DNA of 59,602 bases, from positions 1 to 59,602 of the forward strand of contig NZ_BSTC01000025.1 in the NCBI RefSeq assembly GCF_030269305.1. Direction: 5' to 3'. Shown here one piece after another: positions 51,922 through 59,602 of this stretch; position 1 is the first letter of the stretch; every line of letters starts with the position of its first letter. The stretch comes from Kineosporia sp. NBRC 101731 (GTDB lineage: Bacteria > Actinomycetota > Actinomycetes > Actinomycetales > Kineosporiaceae). The position numbers and the translations under genes are program-made. The notes beneath the pieces were generated by a model. The model saw nothing but the letters and a program-made list of their open reading frames with translations, had not been told where the DNA came from and did no database searches.

Positions 51922-54900
51922 ATGGCAGGGTACGAGGTCGGCACCACGATCTGGGACGTTGTGAACAACGTCCTGGGGTTCGGGCTCGGCACCGGTAAGG
52001 ACGGTGCGATCTCCCAGGAAGTCACGCCCGCAGCGATCGGGGCCGGCAACGCCAAGCCGTGGATCTACTCCGACGGAAAGCACGACAAGCTCACCGCGGG
52101 GTGGAAGCCGGGCGCCGGGGAGGGCAAGCTCGTCTTCTGGCGGAAACACCCGGGTACCCACGTCGAGTGGATCGACATCAAGATCTCCGGCACCGCGGAC
52201 AAGGGCACCACCATCCGCAAGGAGGACGACGGTACCTTCACCGGTGACCTGGCCAAGATCCGCGACGCCTGGGTCTCTTTCGTGCGGGACGTGCCGAACT
52301 ACGTCGGAACCGGTACCGACTCGCGCCTGAACCCGAACAGCATCGCCGAGGCCCGGGCCCTGCTCACCGCCGCCGCGACCTACTACGAGGCACGTCACAA
52401 GGACATGGAGGCGATGCTGGCCAACCTCAACAAGGACGAAAAAACCTTCCGGGGCTCGGCCAGCGAGGCGTACGAACAGCGGGTCCAGACCGCGATGCGC
52501 AAGGTGGAGAACGTCAAGTCGAAGCTGGATGCCTGGGACAAGGCCTTCGACAACGCTTATCACGGTGCCCGGCTCTTCCGTGACCACCTCGTCACCGAGC
52601 TCTACAACCTGTCCCGGCAGTACGACGGCCAGATCCTCAACCCGCACAACTTCGTGATCAAGGCGCTCAACGGGGCGAAGGTCGAGAGCACCTACAACTC
52701 GACCCAGCCGAGCTACACCTACGGGCCGGACGGCAGCCTGATGTACGACAGCCCCGACCCGAACGCCGCGCTGACATCGCTCAACGACGACCACAACCTG
52801 ACCTCGGACGGTTCCGCCGGTGACAAGGGCGGCGGTCTGATCACCGACCAGGTCGCCAACTGGTACACCATCCAGATCACGCTTCCCGGTCTGCCGATCC
52901 CCGGCCCGTACGACGTCTTCGTCGAGAACAACTGGAAGCTGATCGACGCCCAGATCCGCCAGATGTGGGCCAAGACGGTTGCGGATGCCTTCCCGGAGAC
53001 CATCAAGCAGGCCGCGCAGATGGTGGTCGACTTCACCAACGCGACGGCCGCGCTGATCCCGCCGGACATGCGGCCCAACCCGAAGATGAAGAAGCCGAAC
53101 GTCGATACCGGCGGGAACAACAACTTCTGGCCGAATTACGCGAACTACTTCCCGAACTACAACACCGGCGGTGGGGGCGGTGGCGGTGGCGGCGATCTCA
53201 ACATCAACTTCCCCAACCTCAACTTCGATGGCCTCGGTGGTGGTGGCGGGGGCAACCTCAACTTCGACGGCCTCGGTGGTGGCGGCGGTAATGGCAACCT
53301 GAACCTGGACGGCCTCGGTGGTGGTGGCGGGGGCAACCTCAACCTCGACGGCCTCGGTGGTGGCGGCGGGGGGAACCTCAATCTCGACGGTCTGGGCGGC
53401 GGCGGTGACGGCCTGGGCGGCGGTGGCGGGAACGAGAACCTGAACATCCCGGAAACCGCGTTCAGCTCGGGTGCGGGTGGGGGCCTGGATCTGGACGGGG
53501 ACGGGATTCCGGATTCTGAGCAGTTGGGTGCGGGTGCGGGTGGGGGCCTGGATCTGGATGGCGACGGGATTCCGGATTCTGAGCAGTTGGGTGCGGGTGC
53601 GGGTGGGGGCCTGGATCTGGATGGCGACGGGATTCCGGATTCTGAGCAGTTGGGTGCGGGTGCGGGTGGGGGCCTGGATCTGGACGGGGACGGGATTCCG
53701 GACAGCGAGGGCTCCACCGGTGGTTTCGGTGGTCTGGGTGGTCTGGGGGCCGCGGTCCCGACGACCCTTGGTCAGCTCGGCGGCAAACAGCTGGCCGCGC
53801 TGCGCGACGCGGGCGCCCTGGACGACGTTCCGCTGACCGACGAGATGCGTGACGCGCTGGACGAGGCCGGTATGGGCGCGGGCGGCGCCCTGAACCTCGG
53901 CGACCTGAGTGACGACCAGCTCGACACGCTGGCCGACGCCGGACTCCTGGACGGCATCGAGCTGAGCCCCGAGGACCAGCAGGCACTCTCGGACGCGGGC
54001 CTGCTCACACCGGACGACCTGGGTGACCTGTCGGCCAGCCAGCTGGACGCGCTGCAGGAGTCCGGCGCCCTCGACGACGTTCCGCTCACCGGCGCCATGA
54101 TGGACGCACTGGACGCGGCCGGTATGCCCGCCGACGGAGCCGGCAGCCTCGGCGATCTCGACCTCCAGCAGCTGGACGCACTCCAGGACGCCGGGCTGCT
54201 CGACGACCTGGCCCTGACCCCGGAAGACCAGCAGATCCTCCAGGACGCGGGACTTCTCGGCAGCGCCGACGGCCTGGACCTGGGCTCGTCACTGGCCGAT
54301 CAGCCGCAGGACCTGGGCGATCTGTCGTCCGGACAGCTCAACCAGTTGCAGAACGCCGGCCTGCTGGACGACATCCCGGTCACCCCGGAACAGCTGGCCG
54401 AGCTCCAGGCCGACGGTCTGCTCGGCTCGGACACCTCCGGCATCGACAGTCTCGGTGACCTGAGTACCGGTCAGCTGCAGGACCTTCAGCGGGCCGGTCT
54501 GCTGGACGACCTCGACCTGAGCCCGACCCAGCAGGCCGAACTGGGTCTGGACGACAGCGGTCTGGGCACGTCGGGTCTGGGCGGTCTGGGCACGGAGGAT
54601 CTGAGCACCGGCGGCACGTCCGGGCTGGGTGGTCTGGGCGGTCTGGACACCGACGGTCTGGGCACAGGTGGTCTGGACGGTCTGGGCACGGACGGTCTGA
54701 GCACCGGTGGAGTGGGTGGTCTGGGCGGTCTGGGTACGGACGGACTCGGCGCGGGTCTGGGTGCCGGTCTGGGCGCTGGTCTGAGCCCGGACTCGTTCGG
54801 CTCAAGCACGCCCTCCAGCCAGTTCCCCACCGCGGTCGACGGTCTGGACGTCGGTGGTGGCGTGGGCGGTGGTGGTCTCGGTGACCTCGGCAGCGGCGGC

Positions 54901-55332
54901 GGTACGCCGCTGAAGAACGTGTCGCAGCCGATGTCCTCGACGATGCCCGGGGGTGTCGGACTGGCCACGGGCGGGCTCGCCCCGAACGGCGACCTCGAGG
55001 GCGTGAGCAATATCGGCTCCCTGGGCACGTCGATGGAGGACGCGCTGGCGGCCGACGCGGCGGCGGCCAAGAGCGGTACCGGCTCCGGGATGATGCCGCC
55101 GATGATGCCCCAGGGGGCCAACAACCAGGGCGGCAAGGAACGCGAACGCAAGACCTGGCTGACCGAGGACGAGGACGTCTGGGGCACCGACCCGGACGGC
55201 GCCCCCGCCGTGATCGGCCGGTCGGACGACGACGACACCGAATCGACCGAGGAACCGACGATGCCGGGCTTCCCGTCCTCGCCGCGCCCGACGCAGCGTC
55301 CGGACCACCAGCGTCGCCCCGGACGGGCCTGA
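51922..55332 (+). CDS. Large repeat-containing putative type VII substrate A
   Basis: 1,136 aa. Start ATG 51922 (MAGYEVGTTIWDVVNNVLGFG). N-terminal part (1-300) is helical, with WXG100-like FRGSASEAYEQRVQTAM and AFDNAYHGARLFRDHL. Then a Gly-rich NLNLDGLGGGG segment (about 415-510), four 21-residue Ca2+-binding-type units GGGLDLDGDGIPDSE (about 517-595), six ~42-residue helical repeats with core GDLS..QL..LQ.AGLLDD (about 614-880), a Gly-Leu-rich tract, and a C-terminal TWLTEDEDVWGTDPDGAPAVIGR. It is a paralogue of the gene at 55412 and likely secreted by the adjacent EccBCD system; that is inferred. No known enzymatic domain is seen. Confidence 0.8.
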   Translation: MAGYEVGTTIWDVVNNVLGFGLGTGKDGAISQEVTPAAIGAGNAKPWIYSDGKHDKLTAGWKPGAGEGKLVFWRKHPGTHVEWIDIKISGTADKGTTIRKEDDGTFTGDLAKIRDAWVSFVRDVPNYVGTGTDSRLNPNSIAEARALLTAAATYYEARHKDMEAMLANLNKDEKTFRGSASEAYEQRVQTAMRKVENVKSKLDAWDKAFDNAYHGARLFRDHLVTELYNLSRQYDGQILNPHNFVIKALNGAKVESTYNSTQPSYTYGPDGSLMYDSPDPNAALTSLNDDHNLTSDGSAGDKGGGLITDQVANWYTIQITLPGLPIPGPYDVFVENNWKLIDAQIRQMWAKTVADAFPETIKQAAQMVVDFTNATAALIPPDMRPNPKMKKPNVDTGGNNNFWPNYANYFPNYNTGGGGGGGGGDLNINFPNLNFDGLGGGGGGNLNFDGLGGGGGNGNLNLDGLGGGGGGNLNLDGLGGGGGGNLNLDGLGGGGDGLGGGGGNENLNIPETAFSSGAGGGLDLDGDGIPDSEQLGAGAGGGLDLDGDGIPDSEQLGAGAGGGLDLDGDGIPDSEQLGAGAGGGLDLDGDGIPDSEGSTGGFGGLGGLGAAVPTTLGQLGGKQLAALRDAGALDDVPLTDEMRDALDEAGMGAGGALNLGDLSDDQLDTLADAGLLDGIELSPEDQQALSDAGLLTPDDLGDLSASQLDALQESGALDDVPLTGAMMDALDAAGMPADGAGSLGDLDLQQLDALQDAGLLDDLALTPEDQQILQDAGLLGSADGLDLGSSLADQPQDLGDLSSGQLNQLQNAGLLDDIPVTPEQLAELQADGLLGSDTSGIDSLGDLSTGQLQDLQRAGLLDDLDLSPTQQAELGLDDSGLGTSGLGGLGTEDLSTGGTSGLGGLGGLDTDGLGTGGLDGLGTDGLSTGGVGGLGGLGTDGLGAGLGAGLGAGLSPDSFGSSTPSSQFPTAVDGLDVGGGVGGGGLGDLGSGGGTPLKNVSQPMSSTMPGGVGLATGGLAPNGDLEGVSNIGSLGTSMEDALAADAAAAKSGTGSGMMPPMMPQGANNQGGKERERKTWLTEDEDVWGTDPDGAPAVIGRSDDDDTESTEEPTMPGFPSSPRPTQRPDHQRRPGRA
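53212..53455 (+). repeat. Coding Gly-rich repeat NLNLDGLGGGGG
   Basis: About six copies of a 36-39 bp unit encode (N)LNLDGLGGGG(GG). It forms a flexible Gly/Asn/Leu segment of substrate A and shows near-identical nucleotides between copies. Confidence 0.75.
53470..53709 (+). repeat. 63-bp tandem repeat, four copies, Ca2+-binding type
   Basis: Four copies of a 63-bp unit encode GAGAGGGLDLDGDGIPDSEQL. The DLDGDGIPDSE core has the DxDxDGxxD spacing of thrombospondin type 3 or dockerin-type calcium loops. The middle copies are nearly identical at nucleotide level, indicating recent duplication. Confidence 0.85.
53761..54560 (+). repeat. Six ~42-residue helical repeats in substrate A
   Basis: Protein-level repeats LGDLSxxQLxxLxxAGLLDDxxLTPxxxxxLxxAGLL, six units of about 42 residues. 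Only the amino acid pattern repeats; nucleotides have diverged. The order and odd/even differences correspond unit by unit to those in substrate B. Confidence 0.75.
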
Positions 55333-55411
55333 GAAGCGCGTGAAAGATTGTTCAGTAGCAGTTTCGGGACGCGGGCCGAGCGGCCACACAGATCAGGGGC
55401 GATGAGGAGCG

Positions 55412-58400
55412 ATGGCACCGTACGATCCGGGCAGCACGATCGAGGACGTGGTGAACACCGTGCTCGGGTACGCTCTGGGTGCGCCCGGTGGTCAGGGCGG
55501 GGTCGACCGGACGGTCACCCCGACCGAGGTGGGGAAACCCTCCTCGGCCCCCTGGCTGGTCCGGGTCGCCCAGGGGGAGAAGCCCACGGCCGGCTGGACC
55601 CCCGACCGCACCGAGGGCAAGCTCACCTTCTGGCGGCGGCTGGACGAGACACGTAACGAGTACGTGGAGATCCAGCTCGCCGGTACGCCGAGCATCAACA
55701 CCTACGACTCCGGGGCGGCCGGCAGCGGCAACCTGGTGCTGGCCCGGGACGCCTGGCAGGCGTTCTTCCGCGAGGTTCCCGGGTTCATGGGTGACGGCAA
55801 GGTGCTCGACCCGACGAGTATCCAGAACACCCGACTCTGGTTCGCCGCGACCGCGAACTTCTACGGTGAGAAGTACGACCAGATGGTCGCGATGCTGGAG
55901 AACCTCGACCAGAACGCCGAGTCGTTCCGCGGTTCGGCCAGTGAGACCTTCGTGCAGCGGGTCAACACGGCGATGGGCAAGGTGCAGGGGGCCCGCGAAC
56001 GCGCCCAGCAGTGGGACAAGGCCTTCGACAACGCTTATCACGGGGCCCGCATCTTCCGCGACCAGACCTTGCGGGAACTGGCGAACCTGGGGGCCCGGTA
56101 CGAGGGGGCCCTGCTCAACCCGATCAATTTCGTGATCAAACTGCTGAACAGCGCCCGGGTGGAGTCGACCCTGGCCTCGGTCGCCGGTCAGGACCTCAAT
56201 GCCGGTCACAACGTGACCTCGGCCGGCATCGTGGGAGCGGGCTCCAGCGATGCCAAAACGGTTCCCACGCACACCATCCTGATCACGATTCCGGAGCTGG
56301 GCGCGGCCGCCGGCCCGTACGACGTCTTCGGCGCGGGCGGCTGGGAAGCCCTGGACGCGGCGATCCGGGCCAAGTGGGCGGCCGAGGTGTCGGCGCTGTT
56401 CCCGGACACCCTGACCGCATCGGACCAGCTGGTGATCGACTTCCAGAACGCGACCGCGGCCCTGGAGGGACGGCCGATCCCCACCGATCCCACGATCGTG
56501 GTGACGGATCCGGGCCCAAACGCGAACAGCAACCCGAACATTCCGGTGAACGGCTCGGAGAACAACTTCGTCACGGAAGGGAACGGCGTCACCGGGGGCA
56601 ACGCGGATCTGGGGAACTCCGACACGCTCTTCAAGGACGTGCCCGAGTCGGGCGGCACCTCCGGTGGGGTCACCGGTGGGGACGGGCTCACCACGAACAC
56701 CTTCTTCTCCGGCGGCGGCAACGGCCCGGGCGAGTTCTCGCCCCAGAGCCTCGACGCCGGTTCCATGGGTGCCGGGAACGGTGCCACCACTCAGTTCGCG
56801 CAGACGGACGCGGGTGGGGGCGGAGGTGGCTTCGGCAACGGTTTCGGTGACGGCAGCGAGGGTTCCGGTTCCGGGTCGACGTTCGCCACGACCGGCGGCT
56901 TCGGTGACGGTTTCGGTGACGGCACCGGCGGTTCGGGCTCCGGCGCGGACTCGGGGACGGGCGGCGGGATGATCTCCGGCGCGGGTCTGCTGATGGCCGC
57001 CAGTACCCGGGTTCCGGGTGCCGACGATTCGCAGAGCGGTGGCGGCGGCACCTTCGGCTTCAGCGGTACCGGTATGAGCCTGGGGCAGATGCAACGGGAC
57101 GAACTGCAGAGGGTGCATGACGCCGGTCTGCTGGAACAGTTCGTGCTCACCGACGAGATGCTGGATGCGCTGCGGGCGGGCGGCCTGCCGGCTGACGGCG
57201 CGGTGACCCTCGCCGAACTGAGCATGGATCAGCTCGGTGTGCTGCAGGATGCCGGCCTGTTGGACTCACTGACCCTGAGTTCCCAGGACCAGCAACTCAT
57301 CACGGACAACTGGACCCTGGGAACCGACGGGCTGGGCGACCTGAGCGCGTCCGAACTGATCCGGCGGCGCGACGACGGGGCTCTGGACGGCATCTCGCTC
57401 ACCGACGACATGCGGGACGCCCTGGCGGACGCCGGGCTCGGCGGTGGCGATGCATCGACGCTCGGTGACCTCACCGACGATCAACTGATCGAGCTGCAGG
57501 ACGCCGGTCTGCTCGACAACCTGCCGGGAGCGGACGGTCAGGCCGTCGACGACGGTGGCATGCTGTTCGCGGCCCGGCAGCTCGACCTCGGGACGATGCT
57601 GAACGAGCAGTTCGACATTCCGCAGGACCTCGGTGATCTCAGTGTCGGCCAGATCAGTCAGCTGCAGGATGCCGGGCTCCTGGACGACGTCACCCTCACC
57701 CCCGATCAGATCATGGAGCTGCAGCAGGACGGTCTGCTCGGCGCCGACACCTCGGGCTTCGACGTGCTGGCCGATCTGACCCCCGGTCAGCTCGAAGACC
57801 TGCAGCGGGCCGGGCTGCTGGACGACCTCGGTCTCACCCCGGCCCAGCAGGCCGAACTGGGCCTGGGCGGTCAGGGCGGTACGGGCGGTACCGGGAGCAC
57901 GGGCAGCTCGACGAAGCTTGCGCTGTCGCCGGGCGGTTTCGGCCTGGACCTGCCCTCCAGTCAGTTCCCCACGGCTGTCGACGGTCTCGGTGTCTCCGGC
58001 GGCGGGGGCGTCGGTCTGCCCTCGGGCACCGGAGCACCCCTGGGCAACGTTTCCCGTTCGCTGGCTACCGATCTGGGCAGTGGGACGGGATTTTCGATCA
58101 AGGCTTTCCCCCCGGGCGGGCAACTGTCGGGGGTCGAGCACATCGGAACCCTCAACATGCCCTCGGCCTTGGCGGGCAGCGCCGGTGCCGGGGCGGGAGC
58201 AGCGGTCGGAGCGGCCTCGGCCGGCTCGATGGGGTCGCCAGGGATGGGCGGACCAGGCATGATGTCACCCCACATGCCGATGTCCGCCATGCCGGGCGGC
58301 GGCGGAGACAGGAAACGTAACCGTAACAAGGACTTGAATGTCGCCGACCTCGATGACTTCTGGGGAGCTGATCCGGAGGTCGGGCCGGCGGTGGTCGGAC

Positions 58401-58516
58401 GCACCGATGTCGATGTCCGCCAGCCGCTGGAGGCGCCGGCGGTACGGGACGCGGAGGCCGACACCGACTTCCTGAACACTCCCGGCCGGGTGCGCCGACC
58501 CGAGGCCGGCCGATGA
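55412..58516 (+). CDS. Large repeat-containing putative type VII substrate B (paralogue of A)
   Basis: 1,034 aa. Start ATG 55412 (MAPYDPGSTIEDVVNTVLGYALG), paralogous to MAGYEVGTTIWDVVNNVLGFG of substrate A. The N-terminal helical region has FRGSASETFVQRVNTAMGK and AFDNAYHGARIFRDQTL. A Gly/Asn-rich linker (about 380-520) lacks the Ca2+ motifs of A. Six helical repeats (about 556-830) have core GDL..QL..LQ.AGLLD. The C-terminus has LNVADLDDFWGADPEVGPAVVGR, aligning with VWGTDPDGAPAVIGR of A. A few unit deviations occur (RRRDDGALDG; DNWTLG). As for A, secretion by the adjacent system is inferred. Followed closely by a YbaB-like gene. Confidence 0.8.
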   Translation: MAPYDPGSTIEDVVNTVLGYALGAPGGQGGVDRTVTPTEVGKPSSAPWLVRVAQGEKPTAGWTPDRTEGKLTFWRRLDETRNEYVEIQLAGTPSINTYDSGAAGSGNLVLARDAWQAFFREVPGFMGDGKVLDPTSIQNTRLWFAATANFYGEKYDQMVAMLENLDQNAESFRGSASETFVQRVNTAMGKVQGARERAQQWDKAFDNAYHGARIFRDQTLRELANLGARYEGALLNPINFVIKLLNSARVESTLASVAGQDLNAGHNVTSAGIVGAGSSDAKTVPTHTILITIPELGAAAGPYDVFGAGGWEALDAAIRAKWAAEVSALFPDTLTASDQLVIDFQNATAALEGRPIPTDPTIVVTDPGPNANSNPNIPVNGSENNFVTEGNGVTGGNADLGNSDTLFKDVPESGGTSGGVTGGDGLTTNTFFSGGGNGPGEFSPQSLDAGSMGAGNGATTQFAQTDAGGGGGGFGNGFGDGSEGSGSGSTFATTGGFGDGFGDGTGGSGSGADSGTGGGMISGAGLLMAASTRVPGADDSQSGGGGTFGFSGTGMSLGQMQRDELQRVHDAGLLEQFVLTDEMLDALRAGGLPADGAVTLAELSMDQLGVLQDAGLLDSLTLSSQDQQLITDNWTLGTDGLGDLSASELIRRRDDGALDGISLTDDMRDALADAGLGGGDASTLGDLTDDQLIELQDAGLLDNLPGADGQAVDDGGMLFAARQLDLGTMLNEQFDIPQDLGDLSVGQISQLQDAGLLDDVTLTPDQIMELQQDGLLGADTSGFDVLADLTPGQLEDLQRAGLLDDLGLTPAQQAELGLGGQGGTGGTGSTGSSTKLALSPGGFGLDLPSSQFPTAVDGLGVSGGGGVGLPSGTGAPLGNVSRSLATDLGSGTGFSIKAFPPGGQLSGVEHIGTLNMPSALAGSAGAGAGAAVGAASAGSMGSPGMGGPGMMSPHMPMSAMPGGGGDRKRNRNKDLNVADLDDFWGADPEVGPAVVGRTDVDVRQPLEAPAVRDAEADTDFLNTPGRVRRPEAGR
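57078..57870 (+). repeat. Six ~42-residue helical repeats in substrate B
   Basis: Protein-level repeats with core GDL..QL..LQDAGLLD..xLT.., six units matching those of substrate A in order, with one expanded unit carrying a linker before DLGDLSVGQIS. Confidence 0.7.
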
Positions 58517-58574
58517 GCCGCTCGGTGACAACCACGATGACCAGCTTCATGACCAGGCAGGATCGGAGGATTCA

Positions 58575-59018
58575 GTGAAACCCGATGACAACATCACGGG
58601 CGATTTCGAGCGCGCCCAAGGTGAGCTGGACGAGGTGCGGCGGCTGGCCGAGGACATCCGCACCCGCGGTGACGCGGCCGTCTTCAAGGTCACGCCGAAG
58701 AACAAGATGTTCACGGTGACCGTCGGCGGCCGGGGCAACGTGCAGGACATCACTTTCCGGGCCACCGCCTATCGTTCCCTGGCCCCGGCCGAGCTGGGTA
58801 AACTGCTGGTCGAAACCATTGAACAAGCTCGTGAGCAGGCGGTTTCCGCGGCGATGGCCAGCATCGCCGAGATTTCGCCGACCACCGCAATGCCGCTTGA
58901 CCTGCTGAAACCGGCCTCTTCCATGGACGAGCTGATGGACAGTCTGCTCGAGGCCGCCGGGCAGTTCATGCCCGAGACCGCGCCCGACAGTATTCCGAGA
59001 CGCAGGGAGATCACATGA
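58575..59018 (+). CDS. YbaB/EbfC-family protein, type VII locus copy 2
   Basis: 147 aa: helix FERAQGELDEVRRLAEDIR, strands VFKVTPKNKMFTVTVGGRGNVQDITFR and helix AELGKLLVETIEQAREQAVSAAMASI, the YbaB order. GTG 58575 has GGAGG 5 nt upstream. The next gene starts in the ATGA overlap of this stop. Pairing with small WXG-like proteins suggests a chaperone- or DNA-related role in the locus, unproven. Confidence 0.75.
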   Translation: MKPDDNITGDFERAQGELDEVRRLAEDIRTRGDAAVFKVTPKNKMFTVTVGGRGNVQDITFRATAYRSLAPAELGKLLVETIEQAREQAVSAAMASIAEISPTTAMPLDLLKPASSMDELMDSLLEAAGQFMPETAPDSIPRRREIT

Positions 59019-59365
59019 GCGAACAGATCGTCCACAACTCCAAGGACCTCGGGGAGAAGATCGTCGGTCTCGACAGTCTGCGCGACGTGCATGCGCAGAC
59101 CGAGAACAGCCTGGTGCGCGACTTCGGCCAGATCGGCGAGATCATCGACGGTGAGGCCATCGACGAGCTTTCGCAGGGCATCGACGCCATGTGGAAGATG
59201 GTGCGGGAGAACTCCACCGCGGTCCTCGGCATGTGTGGCAACGTGCTGAACGACCAGCAGTTCGGCGTGAGCAACGCCAAGACCGCGCGCGACATTGCCG
59301 GCGCGGACGCCTACTCGGCGGCCAGCGGCTGGAGCGAGGGCTCCACCGGCGGCGGCAAGCACTGA
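59015..59365 (+). CDS. WXG100-like small protein 4
   Basis: 116 aa helical protein, MSEQIVHNSKDLGEKIVGLDS start; long amphipathic helices (LRDVHAQTENSLVRDFGQIGEIIDG; LSQGIDAMWKMVREN) and an ASGWSEGSTGGGKH tail. It overlaps the YbaB gene by 4 nt, so it is co-translated. Family resemblance to WXG100 is only by size, helix content and location. Confidence 0.6.
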   Translation: MSEQIVHNSKDLGEKIVGLDSLRDVHAQTENSLVRDFGQIGEIIDGEAIDELSQGIDAMWKMVRENSTAVLGMCGNVLNDQQFGVSNAKTARDIAGADAYSAASGWSEGSTGGGKH

Positions 59366-59373
59366 CACCCGGG

Positions 59374-59404
59374 CCGGCCGTTGTGTGCCACACACAGCGG
59401 CCGG
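59374..59404 (+). terminator. Stem-loop after WXG-like gene 4
   Basis: 14-bp stem with one G-T pair (59374-59387 with 59391-59404), 3-nt loop. It lies between this gene and the partial gene at the right edge. Confidence 0.7.
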
Positions 59405-59469
59405 TCATTGCTCGTCCGGCAGCGTTGCCGCATTGAACTGCAGCAGCGTCTGAGCGGGAGGAGTAGCCG

Positions 59470-59602
59470 GTGTCTATCTACAGCACGGACACCAAGCTTC
59501 TTCTTGAGGCCATTACCGGTGTGAAGTATCCGGCGGCCAATGAGTTCAAGATGAAGGCCGCGGGCGGGGCGGTGCGTCGGAATGCTCATTTGGTGCGGAC
59601 TT
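59470..59602 (+). CDS. Start of an uncharacterised gene, cut by the right edge
   Basis: GTG 59470 preceded by GGGAGGAG about 6 nt upstream. The 44 visible residues MSIYSTDTKLLLEAITGVKYPAANEFKMK... contain a helix followed by a YPAANEFK step that is reminiscent of the WXG100-like N-terminus of giant actinobacterial exoproteins (helix, then P..nE, then helix). It is too short to assign. Confidence 0.5.
   Translation, partial: MSIYSTDTKLLLEAITGVKYPAANEFKMKAAGGAVRRNAHLVRT

Noticed and set aside
53470-53709. CRISPR or VNTR regulatory array
   Set aside because: 63-bp units stay in frame and encode a calcium-loop peptide, with no unique spacers.
1-59602. tRNA, rRNA, insertion sequence or phage genes
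   Set aside because: No tRNA cloverleaf, ribosomal RNA core, transposase motif, terminal inverted repeats or integrase was seen on reading through the window.

Overview
This is a high-GC, gene-dense actinobacterial window of 59.6 kb. The ESX-type type VII secretion genes, F420/LLM-type oxidoreductase, Tat-type signal peptide, GTG starts and stem-only terminators all fit an actinomycete. A Kineosporia/Streptosporangiales-like soil genus is a guess; no marker gene is present to fix it.

Left third (1-18.4 kb): one enormous reading frame that is already open at the left edge and codes for at least 6,124 residues. It is built from low-complexity repeats, a duplicated ~150-residue module, an OmpA-like domain, a metzincin-type zinc protease motif (HERGHLVGLPD), a Glu/Pro/Val tandem-repeat stalk and about six successive beta-rich modules. 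It resembles the giant polymorphic-toxin-like exoproteins of actinomycetes.

Middle left (18.5-29 kb): ordinary metabolic genes. These are a zinc alcohol dehydrogenase, a phosphatidylcholine-synthase-like CDP-alcohol transferase, a secreted GH71/99-like hydrolase with an apparent C-terminal frameshift, a DMT-type membrane protein, a secreted SGNH esterase, a three-gene hydantoin/dihydropyrimidine degradation operon (ureidopropionase-type nitrilase, dihydropyrimidinase, LLM oxidoreductase), a DinB/DUF664 protein and an APH-family phosphotransferase.

Middle right (29-37.4 kb): a membrane-anchored discoidin protein, an atypical LuxR regulator, a polar amino acid ABC importer operon ending in a class II glutamine amidotransferase, and its divergent LysR regulator with a T-N11-A site.

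Right third (37.5-59.6 kb): a type VII secretion island. It holds a YbaB-like protein, a beta-helix/EccA-like AAA fusion, a membrane-anchored ricin-lectin protein, an ECF sigma factor with a membrane-anchored ADP-ribosyltransferase-fold-like partner, EccC, divergent EccD-EccB, several small WXG100-like proteins, two large paralogous putative substrates (1,136 and 1,034 aa) with six ~42-residue 'AGLLDD' repeats each, a second YbaB protein, and the start of another gene that runs off the right edge. EccE and a mycosin are not seen in the window. The discoidin and ricin proteins share almost the same transmembrane segment and stalk design, which links the 29-31 kb gene to the secretion island.
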